This document shows positions 33,228 to 41,477 of a stretch of DNA of 64,000 nucleotides, piece after piece (position 1 is the first letter of the stretch; every line of letters begins with the position of its first letter). Made by a program: the position numbers and the translations under genes. Under the pieces are notes generated by a model. It saw nothing but the letters and a program-made list of their open reading frames with translations, did not search any database and had not been told where the DNA came from. The DNA is from Leeia speluncae. Lineage in GTDB: Bacteria; Pseudomonadota; Gammaproteobacteria; Burkholderiales; Leeiaceae. The stretch is taken from the NCBI RefSeq assembly GCF_020564625.1, contig NZ_JAJBZT010000002.1, forward strand, positions 545,688 to 609,687, read 5' to 3'.

Positions 33228-35105
33228 ATGAAACTCTCCGAGCAACTTAGAAACGCCGGTGGTTTACTTGATGCAACCAGCGCCTTATCTAATTGGCGAG
33301 CAATGACGCTGCTAGCAGGTACATTCGTTTCTTCAACGCTTGTGCTGCTGGTGTTTATGGCCATGCATAATGGCTTTATGTCATTTATTGGTGGCCTACT
33401 CTTTATGGCCACCATGTTTTACGGTGCCAACGCGGTAGGTATCGCCTTGATGGATGCCGCAGCCGATTCGCCAAGATCGCTAATGGATACGGTCATGGCG
33501 TCTTTGTACTCTAGCCATCGCCTGATTGGTTTTGTGCTAGCGGCAGCGCTATTCATTATTGTGCTGCTGATTGTTACAGCAATTGCACTCTTTATTTGTA
33601 AGATTCCTGTGATTGGTACGGTGCTAACCATCGTGGTGGTGCCCGTTGCTGCATTAGTTGTTGGGATGTCTTTCTTTGCGCTGAATTTTGTCTTGTACCC
33701 GATGGCAGCCGCTGCGGTATGGAGTGGGCTCACCTTAAAAGAAGCGATTAGCCATGTCTTGGCGATTTGCCGTCAGAAGCTACTATCTGTCGTGATTCAA
33801 GAAGTGTTGCTGATGATGCTCGTTGGTCTGGTGTCTCTCTTTATCGGCTTCGTGATTTTCAATGGCCTATTCATTGTCGGCAGCATGGCAACCGGCATTT
33901 TGTCACCCGATGGCGCGATGGGTATGTTACGCATGGGTATGATGGGAATGGGCCGTTTCCATGGCGAGTATGGTGGTGGCTTTGGTGGCGGTTACGGCGG
34001 TGAGTACGGCGACGGCATGGGCGGCAATGGAAAAATGATCGCCATCATGATCGGTGCGGGTTTACTGATCGCCATTGGCATGATTATCCCTGGTTTGATT
34101 GCGATTCAAGGGTATTGTCAGATTTTCCTTTCTTCCTTGGTAGGGCTAGATGTAGCAGGTGCAAGTGCATTGCTAGATAAAAGCAGTGAAGCTATGCGCA
34201 AGAAACAAGAAGAAATCCGCCAAAAGATGGAAGAACAGCGTATTAAACGCCAGCAAATGGCAGAAACCAGACAAGCCGAAGCAGCCGCAAAAGCTGCCGC
34301 CTTAGCAACCGCTGCGACCGAAGTGGCAGAACCTACACAGCAACCGGCGTCTATTGTAGAAGAAGCCCCCGCTGATGTGATCGTGAAAACGGAAGACGCA
34401 GCAGAACTTGCAGCTGTCAAAGCAGCCGAGGAAGCGGCAGCAGCAGCCTTAGCCAAGGCAGAAGCAGAGAAACAAGAGGCAGAAAGACTAGCTGCGCTAA
34501 AAGCGGAAGAGGAGGCCAAAGAGGCGGCTCGTTTAGCTGAAGTGGCAAAGCGCGAAGAAGAAGCGCGTTTAGCAGCGGAAGTGCAAGCAGCTAAAGCTGC
34601 TGCAGAAGCCTTAGCCAAGGCCGACGCAGAGAAACAAGAGGCAGAAAGACTTGCTGCGCTAAAAGCGGAAGAGGAAGCCAAAGAGGCGGTTCGTTTAGCT
34701 GAAGTGGCAAAGCGTGAAGAAGAGGCGCGTATTGCGGCAGAAGCAGAGGCTGCTAAAGCCGCTGCAGAAGCCTTAGCCAAGGCCGAAGCAGAGAAGCAAG
34801 AGGCAGAAAGACTTGCTGCGCTAAAAGCGGAAGAGGAAGCCAAAGAAGCGGCTCGTTTAGCTGAAGTGGCAAAACGTGAAGAAGAGGCGCGTATTGCGGC
34901 TGAAGCAGAGGCAGCTAAAGCCGCTGCAGAAGCCTTAGCCAAGGCGGAGGCAGAAAAACAAGAGGCAGAAAGACTCGCTGCACTAAAAGCAGAAGAGGAA
35001 GCTGCCGCAGCAAAAGCCTTAACAGAATGCCCTGCTTGCCATACGCCACTAGAAGATAAGGATGCAAACTTCTGCGGTGAGTGCGGTCATCGTCTTAAAT
35101 CGTGA
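33228..35105 (+). CDS. Membrane protein with 54-residue coiled-coil repeats and C-terminal zinc ribbon
   Basis: A 625-residue protein in three parts. Residues about 1-310 hold several membrane spans and a Gly/Met-rich loop (GMLRMGMMGMGRF, then GGGFGGGYGG near 235-265). Residues about 320-590 are an Ala/Glu/Lys-rich coiled coil containing three and a half 54-residue repeats, TolA-like in composition. The last 25 residues are a zinc ribbon, CPACHTPLEDKDANFCGECG. The same zinc ribbon type opens the previous gene product, so the two probably work together. I do not recognise a named family. Confidence 0.78.
   Translation: MKLSEQLRNAGGLLDATSALSNWRAMTLLAGTFVSSTLVLLVFMAMHNGFMSFIGGLLFMATMFYGANAVGIALMDAAADSPRSLMDTVMASLYSSHRLIGFVLAAALFIIVLLIVTAIALFICKIPVIGTVLTIVVVPVAALVVGMSFFALNFVLYPMAAAAVWSGLTLKEAISHVLAICRQKLLSVVIQEVLLMMLVGLVSLFIGFVIFNGLFIVGSMATGILSPDGAMGMLRMGMMGMGRFHGEYGGGFGGGYGGEYGDGMGGNGKMIAIMIGAGLLIAIGMIIPGLIAIQGYCQIFLSSLVGLDVAGASALLDKSSEAMRKKQEEIRQKMEEQRIKRQQMAETRQAEAAAKAAALATAATEVAEPTQQPASIVEEAPADVIVKTEDAAELAAVKAAEEAAAAALAKAEAEKQEAERLAALKAEEEAKEAARLAEVAKREEEARLAAEVQAAKAAAEALAKADAEKQEAERLAALKAEEEAKEAVRLAEVAKREEEARIAAEAEAAKAAAEALAKAEAEKQEAERLAALKAEEEAKEAARLAEVAKREEEARIAAEAEAAKAAAEALAKAEAEKQEAERLAALKAEEEAAAAKALTECPACHTPLEDKDANFCGECGHRLKS
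34446..35003 (+). repeat. 162-base tandem repeats inside the coiled-coil gene
   Basis: Three complete units (34446-34607, 34608-34769, 34770-34931) and a partial one (34932-35003), each coding for 54 residues starting ALAKAEAEKQEAERLAALKA. Units are nearly identical in DNA, so recent expansion or ongoing length variation is likely. Confidence 0.88.
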
Positions 35106-35266
35106 GTAAAGCCAACCGCTATCAATCTTTGTAATTTCCCTACGTCAATTAGGGTTTTCCTTTAAAGGATTCCCTGATTGGACGAAATAGGAAAATAGGA
35201 TCGGTGGTAAATTGGAATAGACGTGTTTAACAGCATTTTTTTGCATTTCTTTCTAACACCGACATA

Positions 35267-35302
35267 AATAAAAAAGGCCACTAAAAAGTGGCCTTTTTTA
35301 TT
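35267..35302. terminator. Bidirectional intrinsic terminator
   Basis: Sixteen-base perfect arms (35267-35282, 35287-35302) with core AAGGCCACT/AGTGGCCTT flanked by six A and six T and a four-base loop; serves the plus-strand coiled-coil gene and the convergent H-NS gene. Confidence 0.9.
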
Positions 35303-35319
35303 GCGCTGCAAAAACTTGC

Positions 35320-35646
35320 TTAGCGAATTTCTAATTCTTCTGCAGATTTGCCTTCTTCCAACGCAGCAATGAACCATAATGGCTTACGGCCTTTACCAGT
35401 CCAAGTATCGGCTGGGTTGCTAGGGTTAGCATATTTAGCCACGCCGGTAGGTTTGAATTGGCCACCTTTTTTGCTAGCAATAGACAATAGGTCTTCTACA
35501 GAAACACCTAATTGTGCAGCACGTTGCTGAACCAGTTGAACCAATGCATTTGCTTCATTTGTTTTGCGAGAAGCAATTTCTTTATCGATGCTCAAACGAA
35601 GTTCGGTTAGTTGTTCTAGGGTCAGTTCATTCAACTGGATAGTCAT
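35320..35646 (-). CDS. H-NS family histone-like nucleoid protein
   Basis: A 108-residue H-NS-like protein: N-terminal oligomerisation helix (LNELTLEQLTELRLSIDKEIASRK) and C-terminal DNA-binding domain with YANPSNPADTWTGKGRKPLWF, the beta-proteobacterial AT-hook-like motif, followed by EEGKSAEELEI. It silences AT-rich foreign DNA, which makes the AT-rich patches of this window natural targets. AGGA precedes the ATG. Monocistronic with its own terminator. Confidence 0.92.
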   Translation of the reverse strand: MTIQLNELTLEQLTELRLSIDKEIASRKTNEANALVQLVQQRAAQLGVSVEDLLSIASKKGGQFKPTGVAKYANPSNPADTWTGKGRKPLWFIAALEEGKSAEELEIR

Positions 35647-36200
35647 TTAAGTGATTCCTGTAATAAATACATAGAAAAATTGTATATGAATCAAGTGTAT
35701 AACAATACTGTAAAAAACTCCATCTCCAATATTGTCATATTCGTCAAATGACAGTGGGCTAGCTGACAAGAAAGAGACAGTCAGCAGATCAAATTGGAAG
35801 TAGATAACTACTAAACGCGATGGGTGAGACTTGGGTGGACAAGGCTAAAAGAAAGTGAGCAGATAAAATGTCGAATCCCAAATTAAATATCACCAGACAG
35901 CTATTTACCGATTGCGCTCTCGTAATTGGGGGGCAACAATCCAGCGCTAATCTGGATGATTACTGGTTAACAATGACCTGTCCAAATACTGCTTATCTTG
36001 AGGCGTGCGCTACAGCATCTGTCCAAATACCTTGTCAGATGAATGCTAAACGAAAGCCCTCTTCACCAATTTTTTACAAAAATAAAGTGATACTATTTTC
36101 CCAATTCAATAAAAAAATGTATACGATATCCTAGTGTAAATATGGTTAAAATTTAGTGCAGCCAAAGAATGGCAAATCAATAAAAATTGGAATACGTCGA
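35647..36200. other. 554-base gap upstream of the YbaK gene
   Basis: The first ~60 bases are the H-NS leader and promoter (AT-rich). An open frame at 35868-36134 could encode 88 residues, but its sequence resembles nothing I know and it lacks a good ribosome site. The 12-base CTGTCCAAATAC is repeated at 35978 and 36019. Possibly a decayed gene. Confidence 0.4.
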
Positions 36201-36668
36201 ATGAGTTTAGATAGCGTCAAACAATTCTTTCAATTAAAAGCACCGCATATTGAAGTAATGGAATTACCAGTGAGCTCGGCAACGGTCGAGATGGCGGCTA
36301 ACGCATTATCGGTAGAACCTGCTCGCATTGCCAAAACCTTGGCGCTTAGGTTGGCCGACGAATTAGTGCTCTTGGTGACGAGGGGCGATGCACGGCTAGA
36401 CAATAAGAAATACAAGGCCTTCTTTGGCGAAAAAGCCCGCATGTTGCCGTTAGAAGAGGTGGAATCGTTAACTTCTCACCCTATTGGTGGCGTGTGCCCG
36501 TTTGGTGTGCCAACGGGTTTACGGATTTGTTGTGATGTATCGATGCAGGTATTTGAAACCGTTTTTCCTGCGGCTGGCGCAATCAATGCGGCCGTTAAAA
36601 TTCGCCCAGACGATATGGTGGATTTAACCGCTGCCGAATGGGTAGATGTTTGCAGCGTGCCTACTTAG
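36201..36668 (+). CDS. YbaK/EbsC family aminoacyl-tRNA deacylase-like protein
   Basis: A 155-residue YbaK/ProX-domain protein: MELPVSSATVEMAANALSVEPARIAKTLALR, LVLLVTRGDARLDNKKYKAFFG with the conserved Lys, then PIGGVCPFGVPTGLRICCDVSMQ and the final D-VDLTAAEWVDVC, the usual substrate-site segments. Such proteins hydrolyse misacylated tRNA-Pro or tRNA-Cys. The ATG at 36201 fits the family and has a purine-rich stretch upstream. The EamA transporter follows 176 bases later. Confidence 0.85.
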   Translation: MSLDSVKQFFQLKAPHIEVMELPVSSATVEMAANALSVEPARIAKTLALRLADELVLLVTRGDARLDNKKYKAFFGEKARMLPLEEVESLTSHPIGGVCPFGVPTGLRICCDVSMQVFETVFPAAGAINAAVKIRPDDMVDLTAAEWVDVCSVPT

Positions 36669-36729
36669 TGTGCTAATGTCATTCCCATGAATACTTTTTC
36701 TTGCCCACCTATCTTTGTTCTAACAAGCT

Positions 36730-36837
36730 GGCTACTACTGAAGTAGCCGCGGTGGGCCTATGCCACTGCGGGAGTTCCGCACTGGCATGGTGAAATCCTT
36801 TCCTGCTTACTCCCGCAAACTTTCTGTTTAATGGGAG
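36730..36837 (+). promoter_or_regulatory. Structured leader of the EamA gene with a possible translational switch
   Basis: Three elements: hairpin GGCTACT/AGTAGCC (36730-36748), hairpin GCCACTGCGG/CCGCACTGGC (36762-36786, one mismatch), and ACTCCCGCA at 36809-36817. The last pairs perfectly with TGCGGGAGT (36767-36775, inside the second hairpin), or alternatively CTCCC (36810-36814) pairs with the ribosome-site GGGAG (36833-36837). These are mutually exclusive, the logic of a translational switch. Ligand and class are unknown. Confidence 0.5.
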
Positions 36838-36844
36838 ATTCCAA

Positions 36845-37759
36845 ATGTCTGATGCCTCGCGACAGTTTCGCTCCGGTATGATCTTGGCCAGCGTGGCCGC
36901 GATCGGTTTTGCTTCAAAAGCCATATTTGTCAAATTAGCGTACCGCTATGGCGTAGATGCAATTACCTTACTGGGCTTGAGACTGTGCTATGCCACGGGG
37001 CTGGTTTGGTTAATCCGATGGTTGCGACCACGTAAAGCGCAAGTCGTATTAAACCGAAAAGACTGGTTCGGAATTGTCTGCTTGGGCTTTGCTGGTTATT
37101 ACTTGTCTAGCTTGTTAGATTTCTTAGGCTTGCAAACGGTGAGTGCCAGTTTAGAGCGGATTATTCTGTACCTGATCCCCACGTTTACCGTGTGCTTAAC
37201 CGCTATCTATACCCGCAAAATGGTTGCACCGGTGATCTGGTTAACTTTGTTGCTCACCTATGTGGGTATGTTGATTGTGATTGGGCCAGAGTTAGCGAGT
37301 GCGCATGGTGATTTGACTGGAATGTTGTTGATTGTGGGCAGTACGTTTAGTTATGCAGTGTACTTAACCTTGAGCCCCACCTTAATTAAACGAATTGGTG
37401 CGAGTAATTTTGCCGAGTGGATGATTACCGCGTCAGCCGTGATGATGACGGTACATTACGTGGTGAAGTTTCCGGTGTCACATGTGATTCAGTTGCCTTG
37501 GCAAGTGCATGTTTATGGATTGGCCATTGCCATCTTGGCAACGTGCATTCCGATTTATGCAATGTCTGCGGCAATTAGCACAATTGGGCCAGATAAGGTG
37601 GCGATTTTTGGCAGTATCGGCCCTGTGCTGACTATTATGATGAGCCTAAACTTGTTGGGTGAACACTTCACATGGATGCAATGGCTAGGAACTGCCATCG
37701 TGATATTTGGCGTCTCGTTAGTTGGAAAAATGGGCAAGCGCCAAGCTCGCCCAAGTTAA
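36845..37759 (+). CDS. EamA/DMT family transporter
   Basis: A 304-residue ten-span EamA protein, two tandem EamA domains (residues about 10-145 and 155-295). GMLLIVGSTFSYAVYLTLSP begins the second half, and the last span carries GTAIVIFGVSLVGKMG. Probable exporter of a small metabolite or amino acid. GGGAG at 36833 is the ribosome site, seven bases before the ATG. The leader RNA suggests ligand-dependent translation. Confidence 0.87.
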   Translation: MSDASRQFRSGMILASVAAIGFASKAIFVKLAYRYGVDAITLLGLRLCYATGLVWLIRWLRPRKAQVVLNRKDWFGIVCLGFAGYYLSSLLDFLGLQTVSASLERIILYLIPTFTVCLTAIYTRKMVAPVIWLTLLLTYVGMLIVIGPELASAHGDLTGMLLIVGSTFSYAVYLTLSPTLIKRIGASNFAEWMITASAVMMTVHYVVKFPVSHVIQLPWQVHVYGLAIAILATCIPIYAMSAAISTIGPDKVAIFGSIGPVLTIMMSLNLLGEHFTWMQWLGTAIVIFGVSLVGKMGKRQARPS

Positions 37760-37777
37760 TCATGTTGGTGAATTCGC

Positions 37778-38698
37778 TTAACGATACACATGCGGCATCG
37801 AGCTTGGCCCCATGAACATTTGCCGGAAGTAGTTTTGCACGGCGGTCATGGCTGGCGTAAATTCGATGCCCTTTTTCCATGCCAAACCAACCGCCATGGC
37901 AGGGACGGGGTCTTGTAGCAGCACGGTTTCGATCCGTTTCCCTTCTAAAGACCACGGGCGATAAACCATATCAGATAAAATCGCCACCCCGCCCCCATTG
38001 GCCACAATGCTTCGAACAGCCTCAACAGATGACGTCCTTAAGCGAATATCGGGTTGAAATGGCGTATTGTGCCAATAGCGTAAAGCGGTATAGGCGGCTT
38101 CATCCACGGTTAGCATAATGTAGGGTTCTTCTGCGATATCTGCCAAAGACACGCGGTCTTGCTTTAGAAAGCGATGCCCAGCAGGCACCCATACGCGACG
38201 CTGAGAGTTAATAAAGGTTTCCGAGGCAAGTTCCGGATTCACTAGGTTAGATGTGAGTACCACTGCTAAATCATAACGCCCCGTAATCAACCCTTCTTCA
38301 ATGACTTCTCGATTGAGTTCAAATAGGTTGATGGTGACTTCCGGTAGTAGATTGGATAAGCGCTGCAAGTGGTGGGGAAAGAAATAGCCTAATACCGTGT
38401 AGGTAGCCGCAATTCTGAGCGTGCCCTGAATTTCTTCGTTCGCGTGCGAGAGTTTCATGGCTTCGCTAATACTATCGAGAATTTGCCTCGCTAATGGTAA
38501 AAAGCGCCTGCCGGATTCGGTTAGTACCATGCCGTGAGAGCTGCGCTGGAATAATTCTGTGCCGAGCAGTTGCTCTAATTCTTTGATGGCGGTGGTGACG
38601 GCAGATTGGGAAATACAGAGTTCTGCTGCCGCCATGGAGATCTGCCCCATCTCGGCAGTCGCTACAAAATACTTCACTTGTCGGAAACTGAGCGACAC
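37778..38698 (-). CDS. LysR family transcriptional regulator
   Basis: A 306-residue LysR regulator. The start is a GTG at 38698, because AAAGGAG is placed eight bases before it and the product then opens with SLSFRQVKYFVATAEMGQIS, typical for the family. Helix-turn-helix residues about 5-65; effector domain from about 95. It diverges from the biotin/PxpA operon, and two palindromic TCTGATTTTCAGA sites lie in between, so it is the probable regulator of that operon. Confidence 0.88.
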   Translation of the reverse strand: MSLSFRQVKYFVATAEMGQISMAAAELCISQSAVTTAIKELEQLLGTELFQRSSHGMVLTESGRRFLPLARQILDSISEAMKLSHANEEIQGTLRIAATYTVLGYFFPHHLQRLSNLLPEVTINLFELNREVIEEGLITGRYDLAVVLTSNLVNPELASETFINSQRRVWVPAGHRFLKQDRVSLADIAEEPYIMLTVDEAAYTALRYWHNTPFQPDIRLRTSSVEAVRSIVANGGGVAILSDMVYRPWSLEGKRIETVLLQDPVPAMAVGLAWKKGIEFTPAMTAVQNYFRQMFMGPSSMPHVYR

Positions 38699-38750
38699 TT
38701 GTTGCACTCCTTTCGCACATTGCGACACTTAGAATAATTTTTAGTGATTT

Positions 38751-38765
38751 CTGATTTTCAGAAGT
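38751..38765. promoter_or_regulatory. Candidate LysR box, site 1
   Basis: TTCTGA-TTT-TCAGAA, the same core as site 2 (TCTGATTTTCAGA, T-N11-A form), 53 bases upstream of the LysR GTG. Two identical 13-base cores in one divergent region strongly suggest a real operator. Confidence 0.6.
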
Positions 38766-38870
38766 CACATATTCATTTTTTCGAATTTCCTACCCGCCTC
38801 CGTACTTCAAAAACCAATATCTGGGTGTTTGGTCAGTTATTGGCCTTAAATAGCGGATTTTGCCACCACA

Positions 38871-38889
38871 TTATCTGATTTTCAGATAA
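38871..38889. promoter_or_regulatory. Candidate LysR box, site 2
   Basis: TTATCTGA-TTT-TCAGATAA, a perfect 19-base inverted repeat 95 bases before the PxpA start, just upstream of an AT-rich likely promoter. Centre to centre with site 1: 122 bases, compatible with looping by a tetramer. Confidence 0.6.
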
Positions 38890-38983
38890 CACAATATATA
38901 AATATATAAGTTTTCAATAAATTGCAATCGGATTACGCTGTGTTGCATGAAAGTTGCTAGATAAGCATGCAAAGGGGACATGA

Positions 38984-39760
38984 ATGAAACATCCACGGAT
39001 AGACCTGAATTGCGATATGGGAGAAGGGTTCGGTATGTGGACCATTGGCGATGGGGTTGATGAAGAAATTATGCCAATGATTAGCTCGGCCAATATTGCG
39101 ACAGGTTTTCACGCGGGCGATCCAAACATCATGCACCGGATTGTACGCTTGGCAAAAACGCATGGCGTTCGCATAGGCGCACACCCAGGATTTCGAGATT
39201 TAGTTGGCTTTGGCCGCCGCCGCATCATGGCACCAGCCGATGAGTTAGTGAACGACATGATCTATCAGTTAGGTGCGTTGCGTGAGTTTGCCAGACTAAA
39301 TGGTTTGCGGATGCAGCACTTCAAACCGCACGGGGCGCTGTATATGCATGTCGCGGTCGACGAAGAATTGTCTCGCGCCATGATTCGCGCTTTGCAACAG
39401 TTAGAACCAACGTTACTACTGATGGTGATGGATAGTTCGATTACCTATCAGGTTGCGAAAGAAATGGGGCAACCGGTGGTAAGAGAGTTTTATGCGGACC
39501 GCGAATACGACAAAAGCGGCAGCATTGTGTTTACTCGCCGCGTGGGTCGGTTAGACCCGCAGCAAGTGGCACAAAAAGTATTAAAAGCATGTGTAGATGG
39601 TGTGGTGAGAACGATTGAGGGCGAAGAAATCGAGATTGGATTTGATTCGGTATGTATCCACAGTGATACACCCGGCGCGCTAGATATCGTCAAAACGACC
39701 CGCGCCTTACTCGATGAAACAGGGGTGCAAATTACGCCATGTTCGGAGTTCATCCACTAA
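38984..39760 (+). CDS. pxpA: LamB/YcsF family 5-oxoprolinase subunit A (PxpA)
   Basis: A 258-residue LamB/YcsF protein: [38 protein letters not shown] and [19 protein letters not shown], then [13 protein letters not shown], are the conserved metal/ligand segments. In E. coli PxpA with PxpBC cleaves 5-oxoproline to glutamate using ATP. First gene of the operon, with AAAGGGG at the right spacing. Association with biotin subunits here may mean a related lactam or urea-type substrate. Confidence 0.9.
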   Translation: MKHPRIDLNCDMGEGFGMWTIGDGVDEEIMPMISSANIATGFHAGDPNIMHRIVRLAKTHGVRIGAHPGFRDLVGFGRRRIMAPADELVNDMIYQLGALREFARLNGLRMQHFKPHGALYMHVAVDEELSRAMIRALQQLEPTLLLMVMDSSITYQVAKEMGQPVVREFYADREYDKSGSIVFTRRVGRLDPQQVAQKVLKACVDGVVRTIEGEEIEIGFDSVCIHSDTPGALDIVKTTRALLDETGVQITPCSEFIH

Positions 39761-39825
39761 GTAACCAAATTTGAATGATTTAAACAGTTGTTGTAGTTAA
39801 TTTTTGCCAGGACTGGAGAGAGAAA

Positions 39826-40071
39826 ATGGCTCAAATCACTATCTGTTCCCATCTACCGGGAACGTTTTACCGCAAGCCATCGCCTGACGCACCGAACTTC
39901 GTCGAAGAAGGACAAGCAATTACCCCCGGAACCGTCATTGGGCTTGTCGAAGTGATGAAAATGTATAGCGAAGTGGTGGCTGAAGAGGCCGGTACATTGG
40001 TCCGATTTGAAGTGGCTGCCGAAGCAACGGTAGAGCCGGGTGACGTTTTAGCGATCTTGGACGTGGAGTAA
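39826..40071 (+). CDS. Biotin carrier protein subunit
   Basis: An 81-residue biotinyl domain: the biotinylation site is VEVMKMYSEV with Lys 45 (AMKM in most carriers; here VMKM), followed by the usual turn EEAGTLVRFEVAAEATVEPGDVL. The N-terminal dimerisation region of AccB is missing, so it is a free-standing carrier like those of small carboxylase complexes. It precedes its biotin carboxylase by five bases. Confidence 0.9.
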   Translation: MAQITICSHLPGTFYRKPSPDAPNFVEEGQAITPGTVIGLVEVMKMYSEVVAEEAGTLVRFEVAAEATVEPGDVLAILDVE

Positions 40072-40076
40072 GCCAG

Positions 40077-41477
40077 ATGCCTAAAGCGATCCGAAAAGTC
40101 TTAATTGCCAACCGGGGTGAAATTGCGGTGCGGGTGATCCGTGCAGCAAAAGAGCTAGGCATTCAAACCGCTGTCGTTTGCAGTGAAGCAGATATAGATA
40201 GCCTCGCTGTCAAACTCGCCGATGAACATGTCGTCATTGGCCCTGCACAAGCAGCGAAAAGCTATCTGGATAAAGAAAAAGTATTAGCCGCGGCTACACA
40301 AGTAGGCGCAGATGCTGTCCACCCGGGTTATGGGTTTTTATCTGAAAATGCGGGCTTTGCTGACGCCTGTAACGCGGCGGGGATTATCTTTGTTGGGCCA
40401 TCTGCCCATGCGATTCGCACCATGGGAGATAAGGCGGCGGCTCGTACAGCGGCAATGGCTGCTGGCGTACCGGTAGTTCCGGGCAGTGATGGCGAAGTCT
40501 CTACCCTAGAGTCTGCCATTGAAGCCGCTAATCTAATTGGCTACCCAGTCATGATTAAGGCCGCAGCGGGTGGCGGCGGTAGAGGCATTCGCATTGCAAA
40601 AGACGAAGCCGAACTATGTCAGCAATACCGTGTTGCCGTGGCAGAAGCAACGTCAGCATTTGGAAACGGGGCGGTGTATCTAGAACGCTTTATTGCCAGC
40701 GCTCGCCATATTGAAGTGCAGATTTTGGGTGATGGGGAATCTGTCGTGCATTTATTCGAGCGCGATTGTTCTATTCAGCGTCGTCGCCAAAAAATCTTTG
40801 AAGAAGCCGGTTCGCCTGTATTACCCGATGCAACTCGCCAAGCCTTGTGTGAATCCGCAGTGAAACTGGCCAAAGCGGTGAAATACAGTGGAGCGGGCAC
40901 GTTGGAGTATCTCTTAGATAGTGCTTCAGGCGAATTCTTCTTTATCGAGATGAATACCCGTATTCAGGTAGAGCACCCCATCACCGAGATGATTACCGGG
41001 GTGGATTTACTCAAAGCCATGCTCAAAATTGCCGGTGGCGAGCCACTCCCTTATCAGCAGTCTGACATTGTTCGCCGTGGTCATGCGATTGAAGTGCGGA
41101 TTAACGCAGAAGACCCAGACAAACAGTTTATGCCTTGCCCGGGTGTGGTTGGCCAATTGGTGTGGCCACAAGGCCCTGGGGTGCGTATCGATACCCTTTT
41201 GCAAGCGCAATACAAAATTCCTGCTTATTACGACTCTTTATTAGCCAAGTTAATTGTCTGGGATGAAAACCGCCCTGCTGCCTTGGCGAGACTAAAACGA
41301 TGTTTAGAAGAGCTGTCGATCGAAGGGGTAAAAACCACTCAACCGCTCTTCTTGCGTTTGCTAGCAACAGAGGCTGTGCAATCTGGCCAGTACGATACCA
41401 ATTGGCTAGAGCGTTGGATGGCTGAGGCTAGTGCTGTTGTAAAACCGGACGTGTTGCCTACGGGGAGAGCCGCATGA
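40077..41477 (+). CDS. Biotin carboxylase subunit (AccC-like)
   Basis: A 466-residue biotin carboxylase: KVLIANRGEIAVRVIRAAKELG at the N-terminus, ATP-grasp Gly-rich loop AAAGGGGRGIRIA near residues 160-172, and FFIEMNTRIQVEHPITE with the catalytic Arg. ATP-dependent carboxylation of the biotin on the carrier just upstream. In this operon the carboxyl acceptor is presumably the PxpC substrate rather than acetyl-CoA; a house-keeping copy of accC likely exists elsewhere. Confidence 0.9.
   Translation: MPKAIRKVLIANRGEIAVRVIRAAKELGIQTAVVCSEADIDSLAVKLADEHVVIGPAQAAKSYLDKEKVLAAATQVGADAVHPGYGFLSENAGFADACNAAGIIFVGPSAHAIRTMGDKAAARTAAMAAGVPVVPGSDGEVSTLESAIEAANLIGYPVMIKAAAGGGGRGIRIAKDEAELCQQYRVAVAEATSAFGNGAVYLERFIASARHIEVQILGDGESVVHLFERDCSIQRRRQKIFEEAGSPVLPDATRQALCESAVKLAKAVKYSGAGTLEYLLDSASGEFFFIEMNTRIQVEHPITEMITGVDLLKAMLKIAGGEPLPYQQSDIVRRGHAIEVRINAEDPDKQFMPCPGVVGQLVWPQGPGVRIDTLLQAQYKIPAYYDSLLAKLIVWDENRPAALARLKRCLEELSIEGVKTTQPLFLRLLATEAVQSGQYDTNWLERWMAEASAVVKPDVLPTGRAA

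Noticed and set aside
34118..34942. 274-residue antisense frame
   Set aside because: It is the complement of the coiled-coil repeats (Ala/Ser-rich), with no ribosome site or family match.
35868..36134. 88-residue frame before the YbaK gene
   Set aside because: No ribosome site, no family resemblance, composition like intergenic DNA; mentioned only as a possible decayed gene.
36730..36840. Cobalamin riboswitch
   Set aside because: GGTGAAATCC...CTGC...CCCGCAAACT resembles part of the cobalamin core, but the GGGAA box upstream and the later GCCACTG/GGGAAG and AGACCTGCC elements are missing before the start codon.
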